A model generated the notes under the pieces. The model was given only the letters and a program-made list of their open reading frames with translations. It made no database searches and had not been told where the DNA came from. Source: an uncultured Clostridia bacterium (GTDB lineage: Bacteria > Bacillota > Clostridia > Christensenellales > UBA1242). From it: a stretch of DNA of 52,662 nucleotides. The DNA is taken from positions 1-52,662 of the forward strand of contig CALWGY010000008.1 of the NCBI GenBank assembly GCA_944380265.1, given 5' to 3'. Below, in pieces: positions 34,593-44,189 of this stretch. Every line of letters begins with the position of its first letter. Position 1 is the stretch's first letter. Made by a program: the position numbers and the translations under genes.

Positions 34593-36101
34593 TTAATTAA
34601 CTTTTAAGTCGGTCCCCAACTTTTCTTTTAACAACTCTTCCATTGATTTTTCTGCTTTAACTTCCTTAAATTCAACCTTAACACTAAGTGCCGGATTAAT
34701 TTCTTTAATTGCAGAATTTAAAATGTTCAAGTTGTCTGATTTTGTTAATGCCTTAAACTCCTGCTCGTTAGAACAAACAAATGTTAAAACATCATCTTTT
34801 AAATTAAAGTTTGTGTTTTCGCCAAGCAAAGCAATTAACATAACTTCGTTTTTGTTCCTTAAATTAACAAGCATTTTGCCAAACAAAGTTTTATCATCTG
34901 TTTGCTTTGTTGGTTTTAATAGAACAACTTCTGGCTGAGTTTGCACGCTAACCGACATGGTTTGTGGTCGTTTTTGTTCAAGTGCTTCCAAACGTGCTTC
35001 CAAACTTTCATAGTTTTTAATTTCATCGCACAAATTTAAACTTGCCACTTCCAGCACAATTCGTGGATTGGTTGTTAACCTAAATTCGTTGTCAAGTGCC
35101 GAAAAGGTTTTAAGTGCCTTTAAAATTGTGTCAATTGAAACATCTTTTGTTTGCTTTTCAAGTTTTGAAACAAAATCGTTTGGATATTTTAAAATATCAT
35201 TAAAGTTTTCGCAAGTTTTAACCACTGCCAAATCTCTAAAATGATTAGCCAAATCTTTTGCAATTTGAGCAATGTTTTTTCCTGTTTTAATAACTTCGTT
35301 TAATTCCTTTAATAAGTTATGAACATCGCCTTTTAAAATGTGACCTGCAAGCGAAATTAAAATTTCCTTATCAATTGCACCCACTGCATTTAAAACAGCG
35401 TTATAGGTTATGTTTTTGTTTGTGTAGGCAACGCACATATCTGCAATGGAAAGTGTGTCACGCACACTGCCTTCCCCCAGCCTTGCAATCAAACTTACTG
35501 CGGCATCATCATATTCAATTTGAGAGTCCTTAAAAATTCGTTTTAAATGTTGTTCAAGGTCGGCTTGCCCAACAAGTTTAAAATCAAAACGCAAACATCT
35601 GCTTAAAATGGTTGCTGGCAATTTTTGAACTTCTGTTGTTGCCAAAATAAACACAACATGCTTTGGTGGTTCTTCCAAAGTTTTTAAAAGTGCATTAAAT
35701 GCCGAATCGGTTAACATATGCACTTCATCAATAATGTAAACCTTAAACTTTCCGTTAACAGGCGGATACTTAACTTTTTCACGAAGTTCCCTAATTTCAT
35801 CAACACGGTTGTTGCTTGCTGCGTCAATTTCCATAATGTCTAGATTGCTTGGGTCGTTTAAGGCAACACAAGTTGCACACTTGCCACAAGCACTGCCATT
35901 AACTGGGTGCTCGCAATTAATGCTTTTTGCAAAAATTTTTGCAACACTTGTTTTTCCTGTTCCACGCGTTCCGCAAAACAAATATGCATGCGAAATTGCA
36001 TTATTTTTAATTTGATTTTTCAAACTTGTTGTAATATGTTCTTGCCCAATAACACCATCAAATGTAGTTGGCCTATATTTTCTGTATAATGCTAAATACA
36101 T
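34593..36101 (-). CDS. dnaX: DNA polymerase III subunit gamma/tau
   Basis: 502 residues. AAA+ clamp-loader ATPase: Walker A GTRGTGKTSVAK (about 44-55), zinc Cys set (CEHPVNGSACGKCATC), sensor and DEVHMLTDSAFNALLKTLEE, SRC motif region. Domain III is about 240-370, and a C-terminal tau-like region of about 130 residues ends with KLGTDLKV-type residues. It loads the sliding clamp. Its ribosome site AAGGAG lies in the last codons of the sigma gene upstream. Confidence 0.96.
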   Translation of the reverse strand: MYLALYRKYRPTTFDGVIGQEHITTSLKNQIKNNAISHAYLFCGTRGTGKTSVAKIFAKSINCEHPVNGSACGKCATCVALNDPSNLDIMEIDAASNNRVDEIRELREKVKYPPVNGKFKVYIIDEVHMLTDSAFNALLKTLEEPPKHVVFILATTEVQKLPATILSRCLRFDFKLVGQADLEQHLKRIFKDSQIEYDDAAVSLIARLGEGSVRDTLSIADMCVAYTNKNITYNAVLNAVGAIDKEILISLAGHILKGDVHNLLKELNEVIKTGKNIAQIAKDLANHFRDLAVVKTCENFNDILKYPNDFVSKLEKQTKDVSIDTILKALKTFSALDNEFRLTTNPRIVLEVASLNLCDEIKNYESLEARLEALEQKRPQTMSVSVQTQPEVVLLKPTKQTDDKTLFGKMLVNLRNKNEVMLIALLGENTNFNLKDDVLTFVCSNEQEFKALTKSDNLNILNSAIKEINPALSVKVEFKEVKAEKSMEELLKEKLGTDLKVN

Positions 36102-36102
36102 A

Positions 36103-36708
36103 TTAACTCCTTTCCTTTAAAAACTGCAATTTATTTTTTATGCGATTAAGTGCATTATCCACGCTTTTTGGTGTTGCGGAAATTTGCAATGCAATGTCAT
36201 TATAGTTTAACCCTTTTAAGTAAAGTTTCAAAACCTTTAACTCATATTCGCTTAAAACTTTAACAATTTCTTTTGAAAGTTCTTTGGTTTTTTCGTTTGA
36301 AAGCATCAAATTTTCTGGCGATTGTTTTGATGATGGCACCAAAAAAATTGCATTTTCTTCATCTTCATCGTAACTAACAAAACCTTGATTGTTTAAGGTT
36401 ATGGATTTATTTAGCACCGAATTTTTTAAAGCATTATCGCTTTTAATTGCATTAATAACCTGCCTTTCAATTAAGGTTTTTGCATATGCACTAAATGAAG
36501 TGTTTTTGCTTGGGTTATATGAATTTATGGCTTTATAAAGCCCAATCATTCCTTCCTGAATTAAATCATCTTGGTCGCCACCAACCAAAAAATAGTGCCT
36601 AGCAACAAAACTTACAAGTTGTTTGTATGAATTAAACAACTTTTCCTGTGCTTGCTCGTTGCCACTTTTTGCAAGTTCTATTAATTTATCTTCCGAAAGT
36701 TTGTCCAT
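36103..36708 (-). CDS. sigH: SigH-like sigma-70 family RNA polymerase sigma factor
   Basis: 201 residues. Region 2 has YFLVGGDQDDLIQEGMIGLY (about 37-56), the hallmark of SigH/Spo0H; region 4 has the HTH YNDIALQISATPKSVDNALNRIKNKL near the C-terminus (the strings are shortened by family comparison). Slightly shorter than Bacillus SigH (218). In Bacillus it drives transition-state and early sporulation genes. Here it sits between rlmB (1-nt overlap, TAATG) and dnaX, so it joins two gene groups that are usually separate. Whether the organism sporulates cannot be told from this window. Confidence 0.85.
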   Translation of the reverse strand: MDKLSEDKLIELAKSGNEQAQEKLFNSYKQLVSFVARHYFLVGGDQDDLIQEGMIGLYKAINSYNPSKNTSFSAYAKTLIERQVINAIKSDNALKNSVLNKSITLNNQGFVSYDEDEENAIFLVPSSKQSPENLMLSNEKTKELSKEIVKVLSEYELKVLKLYLKGLNYNDIALQISATPKSVDNALNRIKNKLQFLKERS

Positions 36709-37439
36709 TAATCACCCAACATTCTTTGTTTTTTTGCCTCATACAACACAATCCCTGTTGCAACGCTTGCGTTTAAGGAATTAATTTTTCCAAACTGCGG
36801 AATTGTTACAATTCCATCACATTTTGAAAGTGTTAACTTTCCTGTACCTCTTCCTTCACTGCCAATAACAATGGCAATTCCACCTTTTAAGTTTGCTTTT
36901 GTTAAATCTTGACCACCAAGTTCGCAAGCATAAACCCAAACATTTTGCTTTTTTAGTTTTTCAATTTCGTTGTTTATGTTTGCCACTCTTGCCACTTTAA
37001 CATAACTTGTTGCACCAGCACTGGTTTTTATTACTGTTTCATTAACTTGGCATGCCCTGGTTTTTTCAATGATTACACCATGAACACCCAAACATTCGCA
37101 AACCCTAATAATGCTTCCCAAATTGTGTGGGTCTTCAATGCCATCTAAAATTAAAATGAAGGGGTCTTCATTTTTTTGTTTGGCAAAATTCAAAATGTCT
37201 TCTAGCGTGCAATACTTAAATTCGCTGGTGTGTGCAATAATTCCTTGATGATGTTTTGTTGCACTTTCAGAGTTTAAAACATTTTGCGGAACAAACTGAA
37301 ATCTAATTTTTTTCTGTTTAATCAAATTAACAATTTCGGTTAAAACTGGGTCGTGCAAATTGTTTTGAATTAACACTTTGTCAATTGTTGCATTGTTGCA
37401 AACTAGTTCCCTAACAGCATTTCTGCCTTCAACTTTCAT
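36708..37439 (-). CDS. rlmB: 23S rRNA 2'-O-methyltransferase of the TrmH/RlmB family
   Basis: 243 residues from MKVEGRNAVREL (AAGGAG upstream; TAATG overlap with mrnC). N-terminal L30e-like substrate-binding domain, then the SPOUT domain with motif 1 (ILDGIEDPHNLGSIIR), motif 2 (IVIGSEGRG) and motif 3 (IPQFGKINSLNASVATGI). It methylates a guanosine ribose of 23S rRNA (Gm2251 in E. coli numbering). The mrnC-rlmB neighbourhood matches Bacillus; the yacP gene found there between rlmB and sigH is absent. Confidence 0.92.
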   Translation of the reverse strand: MKVEGRNAVRELVCNNATIDKVLIQNNLHDPVLTEIVNLIKQKKIRFQFVPQNVLNSESATKHHQGIIAHTSEFKYCTLEDILNFAKQKNEDPFILILDGIEDPHNLGSIIRVCECLGVHGVIIEKTRACQVNETVIKTSAGATSYVKVARVANINNEIEKLKKQNVWVYACELGGQDLTKANLKGGIAIVIGSEGRGTGKLTLSKCDGIVTIPQFGKINSLNASVATGIVLYEAKKQRMLGD

Positions 37440-37852
37440 TAATTTTCTCCTTGAACACACAAATTTAAAATTTCGTTTAATCTTGAATAATTCCCTATTA
37501 AATACAAATATCCAATAACACCTTCAAGCCCAGTTGCGCGTTTGTAGTCAACCACATTTGCGTTTTTTGCAACAGAATGTGTTTTATAGTTTCTGGCACG
37601 TTTAAAAATTGCAACTTCATCTTCGGTTAAAATGGGTAAAATTTTGTTTAACACTTCGCTTTGCCCACCCGCCTTAACAAACTCGTTTGCAAGTGTGTGA
37701 AGTTTGCCACTTTTAACATCAAATTTTTCGGTTAGCATGGTTCTAATGAACAGTGTGTAAACACTGTCGCCAACAAAGGCAAGCACTTGTGGATTTAGCA
37801 CCTTTGCTTCCGCTTCTGTTAAATTTTTTAAATTTGTGAACATTTTTTCCAT
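37439..37852 (-). CDS. mrnC: Mini-ribonuclease III
   Basis: 137 residues: a stand-alone RNase III catalytic domain without a dsRNA-binding domain. LAFVGDSVYTLFIR holds the first metal-binding acidic residue, and LEGVIGYLYLIGNYSRL holds the second signature. It trims 23S rRNA precursor ends. First gene of a six-gene operon. Promoter with extended -10 TGATATACT at 37871-37879 on the minus strand; TAGGAAA ribosome site. Confidence 0.93.
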   Translation of the reverse strand: MEKMFTNLKNLTEAEAKVLNPQVLAFVGDSVYTLFIRTMLTEKFDVKSGKLHTLANEFVKAGGQSEVLNKILPILTEDEVAIFKRARNYKTHSVAKNANVVDYKRATGLEGVIGYLYLIGNYSRLNEILNLCVQGEN

Positions 37853-37870
37853 AATAATTTCCTAACAATT

Positions 37871-37876
37871 AGTATA
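37871..37876 (-). promoter_or_regulatory. Extended -10 of the mrnC-to-recR operon
   Basis: TGATATACT on the minus strand, about 20 nt before the mrnC start. Confidence 0.55.
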
Positions 37877-38023
37877 TCACAACACCCATAATTACACCAA
37901 ACAAAAAAATTTTAATTCCTTGCAATTTATTTTTTTGTAATAACTTTTTTTACTTTTGTTTATTATAAAAAAAATTGCAATTAAACACCAATTTTATTCC
38001 TGTTATTCTTGCAAACCTAAAAA

Positions 38024-38049
38024 AATGACAACCCAAAAAAGTTGTCATT
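38024..38049 (-). terminator. Terminator of the rubrerythrin gene
   Basis: AATGACAAC / GTTGTCATT stem followed on the minus strand by T7. Confidence 0.85.
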
Positions 38050-38073
38050 AATTTTAATTTTTTGTTTTGTTTT

Positions 38074-38670
38074 TTAAATTAAAATGTCTGGTGGCAAAAC
38101 AACTTCACAAACGCCTTGTTCTGCTTCACAAAGCGGGCACTTTTCCCATGCTTCCTTGCCTGTTCCCACATAACCACATGCTGGGCAATACCACATTGTT
38201 TCGGTTTTCTTTTTGTAAAGGTCGCCGTTTTTAAATTGTTTGTAAAGTTCCAAAAACACTTGTTTGTGTCTAATTTCAACATCCATTATGTTTTTAAAAA
38301 GTGTTGCAATTTCTGGAAAACCTTCATCTTCCGCAACCTTAATAAATTCAGCATAAATTTCCGCCTCGGTTTCTTCATCTTCGGCAAGAAGTTTTAGGTT
38401 GTTTTCTAGTTCCCATTTTTCCTTAAACGGATATCCTGCGCAAATTTCGATGTTGTCAACTTGTTTAAGTTCCGCATCTTGAATGAATGTGTAAAGCATG
38501 CGTGCATGGTTAAATTCTTGATAAACAATTTTATCAATTATTGTTGCAATTGCTTCATATCCATTATATCTAAACCCATATTCCACAAATTCGTAACGGG
38601 TTCTGGCTTGACACTCTCCTGCATATGCACGTGCCAAATTTAAAAATGTTTGACTATCTTTTAGTTTCAT
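38074..38670 (-). CDS. Rubrerythrin
   Basis: 198 residues from MKLKDSQTFLNLARAYAGE, with GGGAGG 5 nt upstream. The ferritin-like di-iron domain has ECQARTRYEF, YQEFNHARML and EDEETEAEIYAEF / EIRHKQVF ligands. The C-terminal rubredoxin-like FeCys4 domain has WYCPACGYVG and CPLC. It reduces hydrogen peroxide, an oxidative-stress enzyme of anaerobes, which supports an anaerobic host. Divergent from the lipoprotein gene. Confidence 0.94.
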   Translation of the reverse strand: MKLKDSQTFLNLARAYAGECQARTRYEFVEYGFRYNGYEAIATIIDKIVYQEFNHARMLYTFIQDAELKQVDNIEICAGYPFKEKWELENNLKLLAEDEETEAEIYAEFIKVAEDEGFPEIATLFKNIMDVEIRHKQVFLELYKQFKNGDLYKKKTETMWYCPACGYVGTGKEAWEKCPLCEAEQGVCEVVLPPDILI

Positions 38671-38845
38671 AATTTCCTCCCTACTAAACAAAAAAATTAG
38701 TTTAATTTAGTATGGAACAACAACAAGTTTTTATGTGTAAAATTAAAAATTGGTAAAAATTTGATAAAATTTTTAAACTTTTTACTTCTTTTATTTCATT
38801 AAAAACCCATTATTATGATATTTTAATTAAAAAGGAGGAAAAAAA

Positions 38846-39763
38846 ATGAATAAAAAATTTTTAACATTAATTGTTTCTGGCGTTATGTGTGTGCCAATGG
38901 CTTTTGGCATTGCTGGTTGCAATAAAAAAGATAAAAATATTAACATTGTTGCAAAAGATGTTTATGCTTTAAGTGCAGTTTCAGGGGCAACGTATTTAAA
39001 AGAAATGGAAAATAGCACTTCCCTAACAAGCAAAATAACAGCCACAACACGCCCAGCACATTTTTCTGATGCTGACGCAAACAACTTAAAAAATAGCATT
39101 CAAATGTTTAACCAAATTTTGCTTGATGACACTTTAACACAACAAACAACTTTAACACCAGAAACCGATCCTTACTTTGGAACATATAACTTTGTTATGA
39201 ACATTTCTGTTCCAAACATAAATGGTGGTGTTGACGAATTTAAAATGTACTACAACGAAACAGAAACAAAAACAAACAAAGAAATTGAAGATGCTAGCCT
39301 TGAAGTTGAAGTTTCAACAAAACTTGAAGGAATTATGGTTGTTAGCGGTGATGTTTTTGATGTTTATGGTGAACGCGAATTTGAAACAGAAGGCAACGAA
39401 AGTGAATCTTCCATTGAATTTACAACAAAAAGCAAAACAAACCCAAACAACTTCATAAAAATAAGCCAAGAAGTTGAAAATAACGAAGTTGAATTTGAAT
39501 ACGAAATTTATAAAGGCGGAATTAAAGTTTCTGAAAGCGAATTTGAAGTTGAACAAGAAAAAAATCATACTGTTGTTGAACTTGAATTTAAAAATTCTAA
39601 CCAAAACAAAGCAACATATAAACTTATTAAAGGTAATAACTCAAACGAATTTAATGTTACATACAAAAATGGAGCAACAACCGACACCTTAAAAATTGTT
39701 ATGCTAGAAAATGCTTTTGAATTTACATATTCTAATGGGTTCACTGAAATAATTAATATTTAA
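38846..39763 (+). CDS. Putative acidic lipoprotein
   Basis: 305 residues. Lipoprotein signal peptide with the lipobox Ile-Ala-Gly-Cys25. The mature part is rich in Glu, Thr and Asn and looks like repeated beta-strands (alternating charged/hydrophobic, e.g. EVEVSTKLEG and EFEYEIYKG). I recognise no domain. It is probably anchored on the outer face of the membrane. Strong ribosome site (GGAGG) and own terminator at 39769-39797. Confidence 0.75.
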   Translation: MNKKFLTLIVSGVMCVPMAFGIAGCNKKDKNINIVAKDVYALSAVSGATYLKEMENSTSLTSKITATTRPAHFSDADANNLKNSIQMFNQILLDDTLTQQTTLTPETDPYFGTYNFVMNISVPNINGGVDEFKMYYNETETKTNKEIEDASLEVEVSTKLEGIMVVSGDVFDVYGEREFETEGNESESSIEFTTKSKTNPNNFIKISQEVENNEVEFEYEIYKGGIKVSESEFEVEQEKNHTVVELEFKNSNQNKATYKLIKGNNSNEFNVTYKNGATTDTLKIVMLENAFEFTYSNGFTEIINI

Positions 39764-39768
39764 ACAAA

Positions 39769-39797
39769 AAAACAAAGGTTTTTGCCTTTGTTTTTTT
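39769..39797. terminator. Bidirectional terminator
   Basis: AACAAAGG / CCTTTGTT stem with A- and T-runs on both sides. Confidence 0.8.
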
Positions 39798-39816
39798 TAT
39801 TTTTTCTAACAAATTT

Positions 39817-40680
39817 TTATTGTTTTAAATTGTTTTGCTCTGTTTCGTTTTCTTTAACAACATCTTTTTTTTCATTTTCATTTTTAACTTCTTCTTCATT
39901 TTGTGTTAAAATTTCCACTTTCTTTTTTCTAACAAAAACTGATTTCACACTTTTTCTATCATCAATTAAATAGAAGGCATTTAAGTAAACCAACATAAAC
40001 AAAATGTAAAGTGGCAAATATGCCCCATAACTAATTGACAAAATGTCCATAACATCATTATTTGGCATAAAATACATTGGGTCGCCTTCAATTTTTAACA
40101 CGTAAATTTCAAGGAAAACATACACAAGTAGCACCGCAAAGCAAATTGCTTCTTTCCAAATGTTTTTGTATTCAAATTTTGTAAACTTTAATGTTATTAA
40201 CAAAATTGAAGTTATCAAAATTAAAGAATGTGTTGCAATGGAATAAAGGTTTTCAAACAAAATGTATTTATTATTAAATCCAACACTTGGATAAGCAAAA
40301 AATATTATGGCACAAATAAGTGATGTTGGGCTTGTAAAATTATAAAAGAACTTTTTGTTAACAATAGCACTTATCATTAACATCCAACAAGAAATTGCAC
40401 ACCATGGGCGTGGCAACAAAATGTGTAAAACCGAATTTACGTCCCAGCTTGTGTTTTTAATTAAATTAACAATTCGTCTTGTTAACTCAAACACCAAAAT
40501 TAAAGCCACCAAAACCCACAAAACAATGCGTTTTGCTTTTTCCGATTTGTTTCTAAAAATTAAAGTTACCGAAACAATAACAGCCACACAAAACACAAGT
40601 GTTAAAATGTGCAACAGTCCCCATTGCCCACTAATTGATGGGTTTGGGTAAGAACTAAAAATCCAATCTTTAAAACTCAT
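39817..40680 (-). CDS. YwaF/TIGR02206-like membrane protein (copy 1)
   Basis: 287 residues with seven or so membrane helices (about 20-245) and a charged Glu/Lys/Asn tail of 45 residues. WGLLHILTLVFC near the N-terminus, LPRPWCAISCWML in the middle and YLPLYILFMLVYLNAFYL near the end fit the YwaF-type integral membrane family of unknown function. Divergent from a second gene of the same type at 40943, with a 260-bp promoter region holding two TATTATATAATA copies. Confidence 0.6.
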   Translation of the reverse strand: MSFKDWIFSSYPNPSISGQWGLLHILTLVFCVAVIVSVTLIFRNKSEKAKRIVLWVLVALILVFELTRRIVNLIKNTSWDVNSVLHILLPRPWCAISCWMLMISAIVNKKFFYNFTSPTSLICAIIFFAYPSVGFNNKYILFENLYSIATHSLILITSILLITLKFTKFEYKNIWKEAICFAVLLVYVFLEIYVLKIEGDPMYFMPNNDVMDILSISYGAYLPLYILFMLVYLNAFYLIDDRKSVKSVFVRKKKVEILTQNEEEVKNENEKKDVVKENETEQNNLKQ

Positions 40681-40942
40681 AATATCAACCTTTTACCTCT
40701 TTTTAATTTAAGAATATTCAATATTTTTTTAACAAACAGATTTCAAATTTACAATCTTTCCAATAAAATTGTTTTTAAAAAAATATTTGTTATTAACAAA
40801 AGTAAAAAATACATTTTTAATATAACAAATATATATTAAAATCACAAACACAATTTAAAATATTTTTAGAATATTATATAATAAATTTGTTTACAGATTT
40901 CAGATATTATATAATAGAACATAAAGTGTTGTAGGTGATAAT

Positions 40943-42019
40943 ATGAAAATTGAAATGTTTAATGGTTGGTATTTTTTGTTTCTAATTATTTCAATTGGTG
41001 GATTTGTTGGGTTATATTTTCTACTAAAAAACAAATCTGAAAAATTTCAAAAAATTTTTTTATTCTCTTTTTTAATTTTTGGACTTGCACTTCATTTTTT
41101 GAAAGCCTTCATTCCACCATATTCCACAGATGTTTCCAGATGGTATAGGGATAGTTGGTTTATTAACATTTGCGGTGCAAACATTTTGTTGTTTCCATTT
41201 ATCTTTTTATCAAAAAGTAAAAAACTAAAAGATTATATGTTTTATGTTGGAGTTCTTAGTGGGCTTATTTCAATTTTTTACCCAATGGAGCCAATGGTTA
41301 AGGCAAATCAGGCTGCAGAATGGCTAGACATTGTTAGGTTTTATATTCACCACAACATGATTTGGTATGTGCCACTTTTAATGGTTTTACTTAAACTTCA
41401 CACTTTAAGTTATAAGCGTGTAATATTTGCACCAATATGTTTGCTTGGCGTTATGCTGTTTATAATGTTAAATCAGGTTTTGCAAAGCGAACTGGGTTTT
41501 GTTCCTTTGCGTGGAGATGACGACAAATTTTTTGACATAACATACAAAAATTCTTCATTAATATGGGGTCCTGGCAACCAAAGTTTTGCAGTTGTGTTCA
41601 CAGCACTTTGTCCTAAAATTTTTAAAACAGTACCTGTTGGGGCTCATGCTGGCGAAGAAAAATATTTGCCATGGTTTTGGCTAATTGTTCCAGTTTTTGT
41701 GTATTTAACACCAATATGTTTTTTAATTTCGTTAATTTTTGATTTTAAAAACTTTAAATGCGATATGATTGCTCTTAACAAAAAGATTAAAATTGTTACA
41801 AACAACATAAAACAAAAAATTAAAAAGCAACCGCAAACTTCCGTTAACACAACACCATCAAACACAAATGAATTGTTAGAAAACAATCAAGTTGAAAATT
41901 TAAATAATGAAACCACGCAAACAGAAAACAATAACAATTTAAAAATTAACAATAAACAAAAAAATGATAAACCTAAAAACATTAAAAATAAAAAATCAAA
42001 CAAAAAAATAAACAAATAA
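40943..42019 (+). CDS. YwaF-like membrane protein (copy 2)
   Basis: 358 residues: about seven membrane helices to residue 270, then an 85-residue Asn/Lys/Gln-rich tail. Shared layout with the divergent neighbour (an N-terminal helix pair, then ICGANILLFPFIFL and a conserved aromatic helix 6-7 region). It also carries a loop with MEPMVKANQAAEWLD. Function unknown. GGTGAT ribosome site. Terminator 42021-42047 is shared with the FkbM gene. Confidence 0.6.
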   Translation: MKIEMFNGWYFLFLIISIGGFVGLYFLLKNKSEKFQKIFLFSFLIFGLALHFLKAFIPPYSTDVSRWYRDSWFINICGANILLFPFIFLSKSKKLKDYMFYVGVLSGLISIFYPMEPMVKANQAAEWLDIVRFYIHHNMIWYVPLLMVLLKLHTLSYKRVIFAPICLLGVMLFIMLNQVLQSELGFVPLRGDDDKFFDITYKNSSLIWGPGNQSFAVVFTALCPKIFKTVPVGAHAGEEKYLPWFWLIVPVFVYLTPICFLISLIFDFKNFKCDMIALNKKIKIVTNNIKQKIKKQPQTSVNTTPSNTNELLENNQVENLNNETTQTENNNNLKINNKQKNDKPKNIKNKKSNKKINK

Positions 42020-42020
42020 A

Positions 42021-42047
42021 AAAATAAATGGAAAATCCATTTATTTT
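42021..42047. terminator. Bidirectional terminator
   Basis: AAAATAAATGGA / TCCATTTATTTT stem; it overlaps the stop codon of the FkbM gene. Confidence 0.8.
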
Positions 42048-42982
42048 TTTTGTTTTGGCAAAGCAATCAAAACTATTTCTGTTGCATAAATGCAACCACC
42101 AAAATATCTTAAATGAAAGTTATAGTTTTTGTTATAGCCATAAATCATTTTAGGAATTTTGAACAAGTCAACATTGTTATGATAAACCGAAATTAGCAGT
42201 TTTGGGTTATCCATTTTAATGTGGTTTTTAGCTCCCTTAATTGCATCTTGTTCCGCACCTTCAATGTCCATTTTTATGGTTGTAATTTTGTCTGTTATGT
42301 CATCATCAAGTTTAACTGCTTCAACTTTAATTTTTCCATTTTTACTTAATTTGTTTGCTGATGTGGAACTAGCATTTTCATCAAATTTAATAACACCATT
42401 TTTGTTGCATACCGCTTTGTGTTTTAACTTAATGTTTTTTAAATGATCCAAATTTTTTTTCATTAAATCAATGGAACTTTCGGTTATGTCGTAGCAATAA
42501 ATTTTTTTGTAACATTTCTCACCATATGACATAACAAAATCTAAAACTGTGTCGCCAGTGTAGGCACCAAGGTCCACAAACACTTCGTTTTTGCATTTTG
42601 GCACCAGGTTTAAATCAAAATAATGTTTAAAAACATTTTCTGTTCCAATTTTTAAATTATAAAAATCAAAATTATAAAAATTGTTTAAAATTGCAAACAA
42701 CAAAAATTTTGAAAATTCATCGCCCAAATGATTAAACAACCAAACATAGTCTTTAAAATGATTTTTAAAAATTTTTGCTTTTGATAACAAATATTCATGG
42801 TCTTCATTTTCAACATCTAGTCCGCCCCAATACGGAAACTCCTTAAAAAACGTTTCAATAGATTTTTGTGTTTCGTAAGGAATGTTTTTAAAATTAAAAA
42901 CCATATGTTCATAAATTTCTGTTACACTTTTTTCTTTAAATTCATTAATTAAATTAAAAAATTTTTCTTCAATAAAATTCAT
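42041..42982 (-). CDS. FkbM family methyltransferase
   Basis: 313 residues. N-terminal helical part of about 115 residues, then a SAM-binding domain with motif I VFVDLGAYTGDTVLDF (about 133-148), the FkbM-specific TIKMDIEGAEQDAIKGA (motif with the acidic residue) and ISVYHN. FkbM enzymes methylate hydroxyls of sugars or polyketides. The lack of polyketide genes here suggests a glycan or small-molecule target (inference). Monocistronic, ribosome site CAGGAG. Confidence 0.85.
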   Translation of the reverse strand: MNFIEEKFFNLINEFKEKSVTEIYEHMVFNFKNIPYETQKSIETFFKEFPYWGGLDVENEDHEYLLSKAKIFKNHFKDYVWLFNHLGDEFSKFLLFAILNNFYNFDFYNLKIGTENVFKHYFDLNLVPKCKNEVFVDLGAYTGDTVLDFVMSYGEKCYKKIYCYDITESSIDLMKKNLDHLKNIKLKHKAVCNKNGVIKFDENASSTSANKLSKNGKIKVEAVKLDDDITDKITTIKMDIEGAEQDAIKGAKNHIKMDNPKLLISVYHNNVDLFKIPKMIYGYNKNYNFHLRYFGGCIYATEIVLIALPKQKK

Positions 42983-43157
42983 GCAAACTCCTGTTTTTCA
43001 AAAATTTAAAAAAACAAAATGACATTTTGCTTTACTAAATTATATTAATTATTAAATCTTTTTGATAATTTGATAAAATGTAGATTATCCCCTTAAAAAA
43101 ATGTTTTTTTAATAAACAAACAACAGTGCTTAAATTAACTTTTTAAAATTAAAAAAA

Positions 43158-43183
43158 ACTAACTGTCTCTCTTGGCAGTTAGC
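43158..43183 (-). terminator. Terminator of the GNAT gene
   Basis: ACTAACTG / CAGTTAGC stem followed on the minus strand by T8. Confidence 0.75.
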
Positions 43184-43225
43184 ACATAAAAATCTAAAAT
43201 TAGAAAAAAATATCACAATCATTTT

Positions 43226-43753
43226 TTATTCTTTAATTTTTTTATTTATTTTTGTTAACTCTTTTTTGTAATACCTTGATTTATCAACTTTAATTAATTC
43301 AAAATTGTTCTTTTCCATAATTTTGTAGGAAGCAATGTTGTTAGCACCACACTGAGCATAAACAGTTTTAATGCCAAGTTTTTCGCATTCCTTAACTGCC
43401 ATTTTTAACATTGTTGTGCCGTAACCTTTGTTCCTTTCCGACTTTCTAATAACATAAAAAATATTTCCGCCAAAATTTTTCCAATAATTGTTAATTTTGG
43501 TTCTTATTCCCACAATTCCAACAGGCTTGTTATTAGCATATCCAACAAAAATTATTGTTGGGGTGTCATACTCACTTATTCTATTAAACTCTCTTGCCAA
43601 TTGGCTTCTAATATAAGCGCGAAAATTTTCAAACGGAACACCAAAGCACAAGTTCCTAGAACCAACTTCTCGTGCCGGAATGTCTTGAAACATTTCATAT
43701 TCGCTTTGCCCCATTTCCACGCTTAGTCTTTTTAATGTAAAATCGTTTTTCAT
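43226..43753 (-). CDS. GNAT family N-acetyltransferase
   Basis: 175 residues from MKNDFTLKRLS. GNAT fold: acetyl-CoA loop RKSERNKGYGTTML (about 107-120), strand 5 KTVYAQCGANNIASYKIMEKNNF and a YYKKEL end. Substrate unknown. There is no Shine-Dalgarno. TTGAAA-N16-TATTAT ends 12 nt before this ATG (and just before the in-frame ATG at 43762), so transcription would begin about at the codon; a leaderless message is likely. Preceded by a long AT-rich gap. Confidence 0.82.
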   Translation of the reverse strand: MKNDFTLKRLSVEMGQSEYEMFQDIPAREVGSRNLCFGVPFENFRAYIRSQLAREFNRISEYDTPTIIFVGYANNKPVGIVGIRTKINNYWKNFGGNIFYVIRKSERNKGYGTTMLKMAVKECEKLGIKTVYAQCGANNIASYKIMEKNNFELIKVDKSRYYKKELTKINKKIKE

Positions 43754-43762
43754 ATTAATCAT

Positions 43763-44073
43763 ATAATATCACATTTAAAAAAACTTTCAAAAAATTTTTT
43801 TGTGTTTAGCGTTTTCATTAATTAACTGTATATAATACAAAAAAAAATTAATACCAAAATTATAATAATTTATAAAATTTTAGCTAATTTTATAAAAATG
43901 TGCACTTTTATAAACACTTTCTAAATTTACTAATTTATTTAATATAAATAAATTAAATCAATCAAAATTCTACTCAAATTCTACTCGGCAATAAAAAAAC
44001 AGCATTTAAAAACGCTGTTTAATGCTTTATATTGTGTCAAACTTAAATGTTATAACACAATATATAGTAAATT
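43763..44073. other. Gene-free AT-rich interval with repeats
   Basis: No gene. It holds the minus-strand terminator of tRNA-Ser(GCT) (AAACAGC / GCTGTTT, 43997-44020), a tandem AAATTCTACTC pair near 43972-43994, and an inverted repeat TATTGTGT / ACACAATA near 44031-44061. A 19-bp near-palindrome TTTATTTAATATAAATAAA occurs at 43934-43952 and again at 44224-44242, on the other side of the tRNA. Confidence 0.5.
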
Positions 44074-44164
44074 TGGCGGAGAGAGAGGGATTTGAACCCT
44101 CGCTCCAGTTGCCCGGACTAAGGCCTTAGCAGGGCCTCCTCTTCGACCTCTTGAGTATCTCTCC
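44074..44164 (-). tRNA. tRNA-Ser (GCT)
   Basis: 91 nt including CCA. Acceptor GGAGAGA / TCTCTCC, anticodon GCT in CCTGCTAAGG, long variable arm, T-arm GGTTCAAATC. A promoter lies at 44190-44218. Confidence 0.94.
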
Positions 44165-44189
44165 AAATATTAAATTTTAAAGCATAGTT

